Shown here piece after piece: positions 8,801-14,521 of a stretch of DNA of 19,549 bases. The notes below the pieces were generated by a model. That model ran no database searches and was not told the DNA's origin. It saw only the letters and a list, made by a program, of their open reading frames with translations. The DNA lies in NCBI GenBank assembly GCA_002431945.1, contig DJET01000053.1, positions 333 to 19,881 of the forward strand, given 5' to 3'. The position numbers and the translations under genes were made by a program. Position 1 is the stretch's first letter, and each line of letters begins with the position of its first letter. This DNA comes from Ruminococcaceae bacterium UBA5891. Lineage in GTDB: Bacteria > Bacillota > Clostridia > Oscillospirales > Acutalibacteraceae.

Positions 8801-8847
8801 AGGGCAAGCGCTATAACAAGAATCAAGCTGAGCAGTCTTTTTTTCAA
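2887..8847 (-). CDS. Giant secreted protein with N-terminal dockerin, InlB-type repeats and GLUG-like beta-helix
   Basis: This 1986-residue exported protein has a signal peptide at 1-26 (KKRLLSLILVIALALTALPF). A complete type I-like dockerin follows at about 33-90. Its two calcium loops, DVNLDGEIDLLD (34-45) and DVNADNEIDLVD (67-78), both have Asp/Asn at positions 1, 3, 5, 9 and 12. A Listeria-Bacteroides/InlB B-repeat-like module lies at about 98-167, a helical stretch at 655-800, and a Gly- and hydrophobic-rich beta region at 805-985. Two clear InlB-type repeats (GYSFIGWFSDSEL, GYGFVGWFTAKNGG) occur at 1363-1506, and an Ig/MBG-like domain (INAGTYDV) at 1507-1605. A GLUG-like beta-helix (FDGAGHTISGLYA, IGGMVGEAHG) fills 1740-1975. 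There is no LPXTG, SLH or terminal membrane helix. The start is TTG at 8847, with AAAGGAG nine bases upstream inside the last codons of the cohesin gene. Surface display through the cohesin of the upstream gene is the likely role; no enzymatic domain was recognised. Confidence 0.9.
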   Translation of the reverse strand: MKKRLLSLILVIALALTALPFTAFAQTNGIMYGDVNLDGEIDLLDILTMKLYLVEDNPADFSFENADVNADNEIDLVDLLILKKYLAEWDGIHLGPALVTVSFYDGENLIDSLIATKGYPLGEVPSAAKSSKANAILEGYYTDKELTSPFYAENPVDGNMSVYAKYTAMEDMVEDSPVSFARMDQPANTTFEIKRLSGEILPQNAAALVVKDGSDPITVTITDDNNDGIYTVKAPNDYNEGSSYELNLADGWCFADKDPNIKTAAFSIAKQAVNNIAMNASNHYVKYSDPALLSAGSIVTCEGVNVGDLICFYKTTSPKNRDYTSGNAYMDDPETWFKAGSVSGNKVTLAALEESDNEKMYDIPDNFPVIGSLPSGNGGRLTLAPDSDGYTLDTSAYALMIGEENGNLNYAIGKVSVGDFISVYTSQDNINANNVYYGKITDYNSITGEITYVKSSAEEIETAADMYIKPVVSGEELVSEEAKARIESTVYSQVESSGFAKQAAEQLAYMAVKTDGFKSMPGVKVLLTDENGQAVSAAKLAARNISKGFELKDGVKLKVEVITSGDQLHFKDRGAVQLAVGINAQYEIEAQDGKVMLNLDASFVQEIALGITANGELVKTKLLGIIPVPCGVKVGASVDIKSFTGIRIDAQAYTEAEKDAGLMDQLKNALKNPQKIGDLLPDKLGSLKKGLNTAGDVINKIQEIKGKLEQAKKDVQKVKEYTEDIKMLWEALDGIESMPNEQEWEELCDRLGETNISKDLMDMMDITAETELNADRYADGMSDLLAKYSEMLDKETDWVKLVDKEMCKSEIRVCGLAIAFSANFVVRADVNVAMGASLQYEVGKRYTFWVKFGLFKPSAGSETIDLIDEQFAFQYYVMGKMGLKMGIKGAISFAIGSSDIASVGISLEFGPYVKLYGFFVYDYQRMRGANSSQTVTATKMGGAIYMDFGLYLIISLDAEAIGGMFEASYDFVNKEYPLVVAGTKIYPYEFNLKPTSDDKLCVYDTDKDSSNGISMRLPSHYRNLTCVDMATGKNTIRSFNIDKYNITFSSPNFSLAYDMYNSPVINVNVPENTRYMSCDMTITYKGNKLPFSNYDMQLTVPVYWTNLTEEERVEYTANIRLGNETDGYETVWSHRAYKGEEFTLPTVDELKEIVGYDSAKYDSFEFENAGQKVSIIADTDYVCNVSYKPYTVTVSGIQNADGTTASQRFTTYYGKAFDFSKLENTGINKPNTDPDKAKFTKFTGVSTTAVIQTGTDEYGNPVTDVIDLNEPITGKAAQAIAEGKVRAFADYADNSVLVTYKFVGIDAEDHIERIKKSTASTFDYNAVVAENGMAVKSISPEPGIINSSIVYTVECCEIVGEKYTLSFEENGGSTVQDIERVGGSLIGTLPAPARRGYSFIGWFSDSELKTPFTSRLMPKENKTLYAKWEAKTVKVTLDVNNGNDWIPPESGIRSVSFGSAYGELPMATRAGYGFVGWFTAKNGGSEVLSTNTVDSESDITLYAHWRLLVTIESEGAFTFTPIEETYNGTAFAPVYGNIPAGNAERPLTIKDFTFKYKKQGEDAYITGEPINAGTYDVVICREADNYYNAFEISAVGVVKINKTVFEIKERPTKDDFTFKQTKFCEILLTMNESGYAKLPADRENFDITYGLHYSVTNHSVFGKVKLGTPLKVQPFNYSDWKQTSYKLEVKITNPNYEFLLPDLTGTWSYVPFSGNFGIEKWAPNQGEYSGIDQEEFTVENNAFTITTPGQLLYLKQKVYEGNKAYNSPDITYTLGNDLDMYRYYWSSPIGSTSYGRQGFKAVFDGAGHTISGLYAKSESAEGRLALFDGVSGTVKNLRVEDSFFYGENCGGIAVSLWGGTIENCSVDIIMGGEKFSTEYDDNINIGGMAAYMLSDSNIINCTSSGIFFRKLNGKGTAYIGGMVGEAHGAASGSTAEGAISGCINKATLSGEYSGGIIGYLNGVFNIENNKFDQGTPAKEIGTLSAY

Positions 8848-8849
8848 GC

Positions 8850-10136
8850 TTAACCTCTCCTTTGCTTAAAAAAGTATAACGCGCCGACGGCACCCGCAGC
8901 AAGAATAAGCGCTGCGGTGATTATTATAACAGACGCCTTAGACGATTTTGCTTCCTCTTTAGAGGCGGGAGCGTCTGCTGTGCTTAAGCTCTTATCGCTT
9001 TGGGTATCTGCCGTTTCCTCAACCGTAAATTCCGTGGCTGCGGTTCCGGATTTTGAAACTATGGAAATTGTATGCTCTCCTTTAGTAAGCGTGCTTAAAA
9101 AGTCCGCGCTTAAGGTTATTACCGTACTGCCGCTTTCGGCGGTATAGTTTGTTTCTTCTACAGTTTTTCCGTCAATCTCTACACGGATAAATTCACTGAA
9201 ATCCGCGTCGGACGCAAAGGTAAGCGGCTTTTTTGAATTTTTGCCGAAAACCGAATTTTTGCCGGTTATTATAGAGGGCTTATTATCCTCTGATTTTGTG
9301 CTTTCTGTTTTGTCGGGCTTTGATGAAGCTGAAACGGAGGACGAAGAGGATTTATCGGAAGAAACGTCCGATTTCAGCTTTTCGGTGGCTTTACCCTTGC
9401 TTATCAGCTTGCCGCAATCCTTACAGTATGTATCGCCTGTGTAGCCTTCGGCGTTTTTTGTTGCCGCCTTGGCGTTTCTTACTTCGGTATTCTTGTGCTT
9501 ATAAGCGCTTATCGTTCTTGTTTCAAATGCTTCGGAGCATTTTGTGCAGGTAAGCGTTTCTGTTCCGTCCTTTTCGCAGGTTGCGGCGGTTGTTACGCGC
9601 CATTCCTTTGAATGTATGCACTTAACCACGTTTACGCTGCCGTTATCAGCAGTGAAGCTGCATTTTTTTCCTTCAATGTTTATAGCGTCTATGTCGGCGG
9701 TTACCGCATATGATTTGTAATCGGCGTTTTCTTTAACCTTAAAATTCATAGTAATTATATTCCCTGTTTTAAGGTTATTTAACTTATTGATCATATCACC
9801 GGATGAGCAAACGATTACATAAGGATTTTTACTTAAATTTTGTGAAGGGGTAAGCTCCTTTGATTCAAAAACCGTTCCGGTCGAAACAGCTTCAAGGGTT
9901 AAGGCGGAGCTGTCATAATGAAGCCTTAGCTTCATTTCACTTATTCCCGGATTTTCCGCCATATTTACGGAAACCGATACCGTGCCGCCCCTTTCCGCAG
10001 TGCCTGACGAAACGGAAATTTTTCCGCTTCCCGCCGCGCCTGCCGTTACAGCTCCGAGCGACGCTGTAAGGCACAGTGTGCATACGGCGGCAAAGAATTT
10101 TGAAAATATGCCGCCTTGCCGATTTGTTTTTAACAT
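8850..10136 (-). CDS. Membrane-anchored single-cohesin scaffoldin-like protein
   Basis: This 428-residue protein has a signal peptide at 1-35 and a cohesin module at about 37-172 (ISVSSGTAERGGTVSVSVNM, SEMKLRLHYDSSALTLEAV, ITMNFKVKENADYKSYAV). Two short Cys/His repeats follow at 173-250 (TCTKC, TYCKDCG), then a Ser/Lys-rich linker at about 255-290. An X2-like Ig-fold domain lies at about 303-375 (FIRVEIDGKTVEETNYT, STVITL). The C-terminal membrane helix spans about 402-422, followed by KQRRG. A cohesin binds a dockerin with high affinity outside the cell, so this protein most likely holds the downstream dockerin protein at the membrane. ATG at 10136 is chosen because GGGAGGT lies 7 bases upstream and a proper signal peptide follows; the open frame extends upstream to 10487, but that part runs through the divergent promoter region. 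It is divergent from a two-component system and 2 bases from the next gene. Confidence 0.88.
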   Translation of the reverse strand: MLKTNRQGGIFSKFFAAVCTLCLTASLGAVTAGAAGSGKISVSSGTAERGGTVSVSVNMAENPGISEMKLRLHYDSSALTLEAVSTGTVFESKELTPSQNLSKNPYVIVCSSGDMINKLNNLKTGNIITMNFKVKENADYKSYAVTADIDAINIEGKKCSFTADNGSVNVVKCIHSKEWRVTTAATCEKDGTETLTCTKCSEAFETRTISAYKHKNTEVRNAKAATKNAEGYTGDTYCKDCGKLISKGKATEKLKSDVSSDKSSSSSVSASSKPDKTESTKSEDNKPSIITGKNSVFGKNSKKPLTFASDADFSEFIRVEIDGKTVEETNYTAESGSTVITLSADFLSTLTKGEHTISIVSKSGTAATEFTVEETADTQSDKSLSTADAPASKEEAKSSKASVIIITAALILAAGAVGALYFFKQRRG

Positions 10137-10215
10137 CAGAATACCTCCCAATATCGAGGGCGAAAAGCGCCGACCCTCCGCCCTTGTCATAATTATTATT
10201 TTATTCATTTTAAAA

Positions 10216-10264
10216 GGCGAAAAATGCATTCGGCGCGAAATGCCGTTTTTTCGGCGTGAAATGC
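10216..10264. promoter_or_regulatory. Three 12-bp direct repeats, candidate operator
   Basis: GGCGAAAAATGC (10216-10227), GGCGCGAAATGC (10232-10243) and GGCGTGAAATGC (10253-10264) follow the pattern GGCGNRAAATGC with start-to-start spacings of 16 and 21 bases. They lie between the divergent cohesin operon and the response regulator gene, about 22 bases upstream of the regulator's -35 box. They do not match the classic AgrA/LytTR consensus, but direct repeats about two helical turns apart are the usual layout for this regulator class. Binding by the neighbouring regulator is inference. Confidence 0.5.
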
Positions 10265-10286
10265 AGGCGGTTAATGTAATACAAGC

Positions 10287-10315
10287 TTGAAAAAGAAAAT
10301 AAAACATAGTAAAAT
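10287..10315 (+). promoter_or_regulatory. Promoter of the two-component operon
   Basis: TTGAAA (10287-10292) and TAAAAT (10310-10315) are 17 bases apart, with a start point near 10322 and a leader of about 30 bases before the response regulator ATG. The cohesin operon on the other strand shows no equally good -35 box, which may point to an activator. Confidence 0.7.
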
Positions 10316-10351
10316 AATAATGGTATTTTGTACTTTGCGGAGGAATATTAT

Positions 10352-11065
10352 ATGATGCGAATTGCCGTTTGCGACGATAATACGGAGTTTCTGAACAGGG
10401 CTGTCGATATGGTGAAAAAATGGTCCGATCTAAACGGAACACCCGTTGAAATATACAGCTTTGATAACGGCGACTCATTGCTTGCAAAAAATGCGTCTGT
10501 CAGAATGGACGTAGTTTTTTTGGATATTATTATGCCGCTGCAAACGGGAATGGACGCCGCAAGGGAGCTGAGGCGCAGCGACAATGCGGTTAAAATAATA
10601 TTTTTAACCTCCTCGCCCGAATTTGCCTTGGAATCATACGAGGTTAAGGCGCATGGCTATCTTTTAAAGCCGGTGTCTTATGAAAAGATAAAGGAGGTTC
10701 TTGACGACGTCTGCCTTTCGTTTGCAGAAGAACCTAAAAGCACGGTTTTAAAAACAACCTTCGGATATCAGAAAATATACTTTCACGATATAGAATATGC
10801 CGAGGCGCAGAACAAGCGGGTTATTTTTTATATGCGAAACGGCAGGGTTGTTTACGCGGTAGACCCGTTATATTCCTTAGAAGAAAAATTAACCGAAGAC
10901 GACGGCTTTTTTAAGTGTCACCGCAGTTATCTTGTTTATATGCCGAATGTGGACCATTTTGACGCAAGCGAGATATATCTTAAATCGGGGCGCAATATTC
11001 CGATAGCCAGAGGATATACCAAGGCGTTTAAGGAAGCTTATTTTTCAATGATGTTCCGTGACTGA
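10352..11065 (+). CDS. LytTR-family response regulator (AgrA/VirR-like)
   Basis: This 237-residue transcription regulator has a receiver domain (1-120) with acidic pocket D8/D9 in AVCDDN. The phospho-acceptor is Asp58 in VVFLDIIMP, with Thr86 in FLTSS and Lys106 in LLKPVSY. A LytTR DNA-binding domain (about 130-235) shows the usual FHDIEYAEAQNKRVIFY start and the FFKCHRSYLV and IPIARGY motifs. ATG at 10352 is preferred over the adjacent ATG at 10355 and an upstream in-frame ATG at 10328 because GGAGG (10339-10343) lies 8 bases before it. It is followed after 11 bases by its sensor kinase. LytTR regulators commonly control surface, adhesion and secreted genes; the divergent cohesin/dockerin operon is the obvious candidate target. 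Confidence 0.93.
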   Translation: MMRIAVCDDNTEFLNRAVDMVKKWSDLNGTPVEIYSFDNGDSLLAKNASVRMDVVFLDIIMPLQTGMDAARELRRSDNAVKIIFLTSSPEFALESYEVKAHGYLLKPVSYEKIKEVLDDVCLSFAEEPKSTVLKTTFGYQKIYFHDIEYAEAQNKRVIFYMRNGRVVYAVDPLYSLEEKLTEDDGFFKCHRSYLVYMPNVDHFDASEIYLKSGRNIPIARGYTKAFKEAYFSMMFRD

Positions 11066-11076
11066 GAGGTGGAAAA

Positions 11077-12345
11077 ATGATTGAAAGCATACTGGTTGCA
11101 CTGCATAACGCAACCACTCTTCTTTTCGGAGTTTACATATCGGCGGCCTTTTTGGGAATAAAATTAAACCGTAAAAACATATTTATACTGTTCGGCTTTT
11201 CGTGCGCCGTGGGCGCGGTTTATATCGGGGTGTTCACACTGTTCGGCGAGACCGTAACAAGGCAGGTTTACCCGTTTATAGTTCATTTGCCGCTTGTGCT
11301 GTTTCTTATGCTCTTTTACAAGTATAAGCTTGTGTTTTCGCTTATGTCGGTTTTAACGGGCTACCTTTGCTGTCAGATAAGCAAATGGGTAGGAATTGCC
11401 GCAGAGGAGATAAGCGGACTTGAGACCGTGTATTACGGCGCGCGCGTTATAACAACGGTTACGGTTTTTGCGCTGCTGCTTAGGTTTGTTTCGGAAGCTA
11501 CGGCTCAGCTTACGCAAAAGCCCGATAAGGAGCTGCTTATTTTAGCCGTTATGCCGCTTACATATTACCTTTTCGACTATCTTACCGGAGTTTACACGGG
11601 GCTTCTTTATTCGGGAAAGGCGATAGTTGCGGAATTTTTAGGCTTTGCGCTGTGTATAGCATATCTGCTGTTTCTGCTTGTGTATTTTAAGCAGTACGAG
11701 GAAAAGCGCGAGGCAGAGCAGAAAATAAGGCTTATAGAAATGCAGAGAGCCAATTCGCAAAAGGAAATTGAGGCTAACAGGCGGTCGCAGTACGCAGTTT
11801 CGCTTATACGGCACGATATGCGGCATTTTCTTGCCAATATTTCGGCGTTTATCGACGATGGGGAGTATGTGCGCGCTAAGGAGTACATTAACGAAATTAT
11901 AAGCCAAACCGAAAAAACGGCTCCGCATAAATACTGCAAAAACACTGTTGTGAATATGATTTTATCGTCTTATGAAAGTGATATTCATAATAACGGCATT
12001 GATTTTAAATATGAGGTGCAAATACCCGAAAAGCTTATCGTTTCAGATATCGATTTGACATCGATACTTTCAAACGCGCTTGAAAACGCAATTCATGCGG
12101 TGCTACGGCTTGAGCGTGAAAAGAGATTTATTTCGCTTGATTTAAAAATGAAGGAAAGCAAGCTTTTAATAGAGCTTAAAAACACATTTTACGAAAAGCC
12201 AGAAATAATCGACGGTATACCGCGCAGCAGGGAGGCTGGGCACGGCTTCGGAACCCAAAGTATTCACTATGTTACGGAAAAGCTTAACGGAAACTGTCAG
12301 TTTGCGGTTTGCGGCGATCTGTTCATATTAAGGGTTATACTTTAA
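11077..12345 (+). CDS. GHKL-type sensor histidine kinase (AgrC/VirS-like)
   Basis: This 422-residue kinase has about six or seven predicted membrane helices in residues 5-205 and no large extracellular domain, as in AgrC-type sensors that detect small peptides or membrane signals. A short coiled coil (206-235) leads to the H box LIRHDMRHFL with phospho-acceptor His246. The GHKL ATPase domain follows, with N box LTSILSNALENAIHAV (Asn333, Asn337) and G box GHGFGTQSI (388-396). The gene starts 11 bases after the response regulator with GAGAGGTGG upstream of ATG, so the two are cotranscribed. No agrB- or agrD-like gene lies nearby; the signal is therefore unknown. It most likely phosphorylates Asp58 of the neighbouring LytTR protein. 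Confidence 0.92.
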   Translation: MIESILVALHNATTLLFGVYISAAFLGIKLNRKNIFILFGFSCAVGAVYIGVFTLFGETVTRQVYPFIVHLPLVLFLMLFYKYKLVFSLMSVLTGYLCCQISKWVGIAAEEISGLETVYYGARVITTVTVFALLLRFVSEATAQLTQKPDKELLILAVMPLTYYLFDYLTGVYTGLLYSGKAIVAEFLGFALCIAYLLFLLVYFKQYEEKREAEQKIRLIEMQRANSQKEIEANRRSQYAVSLIRHDMRHFLANISAFIDDGEYVRAKEYINEIISQTEKTAPHKYCKNTVVNMILSSYESDIHNNGIDFKYEVQIPEKLIVSDIDLTSILSNALENAIHAVLRLEREKRFISLDLKMKESKLLIELKNTFYEKPEIIDGIPRSREAGHGFGTQSIHYVTEKLNGNCQFAVCGDLFILRVIL

Positions 12346-12347
12346 AG

Positions 12348-12376
12348 TTGATTTTTTCCCTTTTGTATGCTAAAAT
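12348..12376 (+). promoter_or_regulatory. Promoter of the flippase gene
   Basis: TTGATT (12348-12353) and TAAAAT (12371-12376) are 17 bases apart, directly after the kinase stop codon. This gives a short leader of about 30 bases. There is no clear terminator after the kinase, so read-through from the two-component operon is also possible. Confidence 0.6.
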
Positions 12377-12412
12377 GGTTTTGTTTTACAAAAAGGGGGA
12401 ATATATTATTAT

Positions 12413-13816
12413 ATGAACAAATATAAAACCCTGCTTTCAAACACATTGCTTATAAGCACAGGCACATTCGGCTCTAAAATACTGGTCTTTTTTATGGTCA
12501 GGTTTTATACCGGCTATTTATCTCCCGCCGATTACAGCACCGCCGACCTGATAACTCAAACGGCAAATATGCTTTTTCCGGTAATTTCACTCGGCATTAC
12601 AGAGGGCGTTTTCCGCTTTGCGCTTGATAACGAGCGCGGCAGGCGGAGCATTTTTACCGCCGGCTTTGAGGTTATTACCGCCGGCTCGCTTATGTTTCTT
12701 ATTGCGGTGCCGATACTTTGCAGCTTTAAAAGCTTTAAAGGCTATGTGTGGCTTATAGTTCTTTACACAATGGCGTCGTGCTATCATTCGCTTTGCGCTC
12801 AGTTTGTAAGGGCGGTAGGCGATACCGCGCTTTTTGCGGTGCAGGGCATAATAAATACCTCGCTTGTAATCGGTCTTAACATTCTGTTTTTGGCAGTGCT
12901 TAAAATAGGGGTTACGGGGTACGTTTTGTCTGTTGTGGCGGCTGATCTTTTAAGCACAGTTTTTCTTTTTGTTAAAGAAAAGCTTTGGCGGCAGTTTACG
13001 CCGCACCCTAAAAAAGCGGCGTTTGTTAAAATGCTTAAATACAGCATACCGCTTATACCTACTACCATATTTTGGTGGATAACAAGCGTTTCGGACAGAT
13101 ATATGGTAAACGGCTTTATAGGGCAGTATGCAAACGGAATATATACGGTTTCTTACAAAATACCCACGATTTTAACCCTTGTTTCAACCATATTTATGCA
13201 GGCGTGGCAGTTTTCTGCCGTAACAGAGTCGCACGGGGACAGAAAAGAGCATATTAAATTCTTTTCGGGTGTATGGCGTTCGTTTCAGGCGGTTATGTTT
13301 CTTGCAGGCTCGGCGGTAATAGCCTTTGCAAAGCCCGCCATAAAAATTCTTGCCGCAAAGCAGTATTACGAAGCGTGGAAATATGTTCCGGTATTAAGCG
13401 CCGCTATGATCTTTACGGCGTTTACCTCGTTTGTGGGCACGGTGTACGTTATAACAAAGCAAAGCGGTATGTCGTTTATAACGGCTTTTGCGGGAGCGGC
13501 GATAAATATAGCGCTTAATTTTATTTTTATTCCTTCTCCGCTTGGCGTTCAGGGGGCGGCGCTGGCTACGTTTATAAGCTATTTTGCGGTGTTTATAATA
13601 CGTTCCCTTAATGTAAAAAAAGCCCTGCCGTATAAAATGTACGGCGGTTATATAGCCGTCAACACTGCGATTATCGCCGTTCAAACGCTGTTTTCGGTGC
13701 TCGAATTGCGCGGCAGCACGGCTGTTCAGGCAGTATGCCTGCTGCTTACGGCGGCGGTTAATTTTAAATTTATATTGGCTTGCGTTAAAAAACTCATTTC
13801 ATCTGTTAAACGGTAA
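12413..13816 (+). CDS. Polysaccharide flippase, Wzx/MATE-like (MOP superfamily)
   Basis: This 467-residue integral membrane protein has roughly 12 to 14 hydrophobic segments over its whole length, the usual size for Wzx-type lipid-linked oligosaccharide flippases. The N-terminus (LLSNTLLISTGTFGSKILVF) and the following region (RFYTGYLSPADYSTADLITQ, LGITEGVFRFALD) match the family's first helices; SIPLIPTTIFWWITSVSDRY marks the middle repeat and NFIFIPSPLGVQGAALAT the later part. Such proteins move undecaprenyl- or polyprenyl-linked glycans across the membrane for capsule, teichoic acid or exopolysaccharide assembly. There are no glycosyltransferases nearby, so the substrate is unknown. The Shine-Dalgarno GGGGGA is about 12 bases before the ATG, a long spacing. 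A COG2426-type membrane protein gene follows after 12 bases and is probably cotranscribed. Confidence 0.88.
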   Translation: MNKYKTLLSNTLLISTGTFGSKILVFFMVRFYTGYLSPADYSTADLITQTANMLFPVISLGITEGVFRFALDNERGRRSIFTAGFEVITAGSLMFLIAVPILCSFKSFKGYVWLIVLYTMASCYHSLCAQFVRAVGDTALFAVQGIINTSLVIGLNILFLAVLKIGVTGYVLSVVAADLLSTVFLFVKEKLWRQFTPHPKKAAFVKMLKYSIPLIPTTIFWWITSVSDRYMVNGFIGQYANGIYTVSYKIPTILTLVSTIFMQAWQFSAVTESHGDRKEHIKFFSGVWRSFQAVMFLAGSAVIAFAKPAIKILAAKQYYEAWKYVPVLSAAMIFTAFTSFVGTVYVITKQSGMSFITAFAGAAINIALNFIFIPSPLGVQGAALATFISYFAVFIIRSLNVKKALPYKMYGGYIAVNTAIIAVQTLFSVLELRGSTAVQAVCLLLTAAVNFKFILACVKKLISSVKR

Positions 13817-13828
13817 AAGGAGAACCTT

Positions 13829-14311
13829 ATGGCTTTTTTAAACACTTTTTTCGGTAAAATTTTAACAACGTTTTTGGTTTCAATGGTGCCTGTAATCGAG
13901 CTGCGAGGCGCTATCCCGATAGGGGTTGCAAGGGGCTTGCCCTTTTGGGTGGCGGTGCTTGTTTCGGTAATAGGCAATTTGGTTCCCGTTCCGTTTATTA
14001 TAATTTTTATAAAAAAGATATTTGCCTTTATGCGGGAAAAAATGCCTAAGCTTAACGGCCTTGTAACAAGGCTTGAAAACAAAGCCAACAGCAAATCGGA
14101 AACCGTGCAGAAATATGCGTTTTGGGGCTTGTTTATTTTTGTTGCGATACCGCTGCCCGGTACCGGCGCATGGACGGGCGCGCTTATAGCGGCAATGCTT
14201 GAAATGCCGCTTAAAAAAGCCTTTCCTTCAATAATGCTGGGTGTGTTAAGCGCCGGAGCAATCGTTACGTTTATTACCTATATTGTTCCCTTGATAGTAA
14301 AAATGTTTTAA
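13829..14311 (+). CDS. Small membrane protein of the COG2426 small multidrug export family
   Basis: This 160-residue membrane protein has about four hydrophobic segments. Motifs typical of the COG2426 family are visible: MVPVIELRGAIPIGVARG near the start (residues about 19-36), GNLVPVPFI (about 49-57), and FVAIPLPGTGAWTGALIAA (about 108-126). The family is annotated as small multi-drug export protein, but the transported substrate is not established, so the name should be read with caution. AAAGGAGAACC lies just before ATG at 13829. It is 12 bases after the flippase and is followed by a strong terminator, so the two genes form one transcription unit ending here. A functional link between them is not evident from the sequence. 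Confidence 0.85.
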   Translation: MAFLNTFFGKILTTFLVSMVPVIELRGAIPIGVARGLPFWVAVLVSVIGNLVPVPFIIIFIKKIFAFMREKMPKLNGLVTRLENKANSKSETVQKYAFWGLFIFVAIPLPGTGAWTGALIAAMLEMPLKKAFPSIMLGVLSAGAIVTFITYIVPLIVKMF

Positions 14312-14315
14312 TAGC

Positions 14316-14355
14316 AAAGGTAACGTCCTTAAGATAACGGGGCGTTACCTTTTCT
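14316..14355 (+). terminator. Rho-independent terminator after the COG2426 gene
   Basis: A perfect 10-bp stem, AAAGGTAACG with CGTTACCTTT around 17 bases, is followed by TTCTTTTATT. It separates the flippase unit from the heat-shock operon. The bases from here to the hrcA promoter (14356-14427) are AT-rich and hold nothing else that I recognise. Confidence 0.88.
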
Positions 14356-14427
14356 TTTATTCGCAAGCTTTAATTGTGAATAAATTGTAAAAGGTCAGGA
14401 AAAGTCAAATTATTTTTTAAAAAACAC

Positions 14428-14455
14428 TTGACATTTTGCAATTCGGGGCTATAAT
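14428..14455 (+). promoter_or_regulatory. Sigma-A promoter of the hrcA operon
   Basis: Consensus TTGACA (14428-14433) and TATAAT (14450-14455) with 16-base spacing lie just upstream of the CIRCE element, so the start point falls at its left edge. This is the standard arrangement in HrcA-controlled Firmicutes operons. Confidence 0.9.
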
Positions 14456-14463
14456 AATAATCG

Positions 14464-14490
14464 TTAGCACTCGAAAGCATAGAGTGCTAA
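14464..14490 (+). promoter_or_regulatory. CIRCE operator, HrcA binding site
   Basis: The 27-base element TTAGCACTC-N9-GAGTGCTAA is a perfect match to the CIRCE consensus, with both 9-base arms intact. HrcA binds it as a dimer to repress the operon; heat stress, by occupying GroE and misfolding HrcA, releases it. It starts about 8 bases past the -10 box and 31 bases remain to the hrcA ATG. Confidence 0.98.
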
Positions 14491-14521
14491 TAAACAAAAG
14501 CTTTAACCGAGGTGAAACGGA

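Noticed and set aside
10216..10264. CRISPR-like array
   Set aside because: Only three 12-base repeats with spacers of 4 and 9 bases; no cas genes. An operator fits better.
10137..10487. Upstream extension of the cohesin gene (117 more residues)
   Set aside because: It would put the signal peptide inside the protein and run through the operator repeats, the divergent promoter and the start of the response regulator gene. The ATG at 10136 has a good ribosome binding site.
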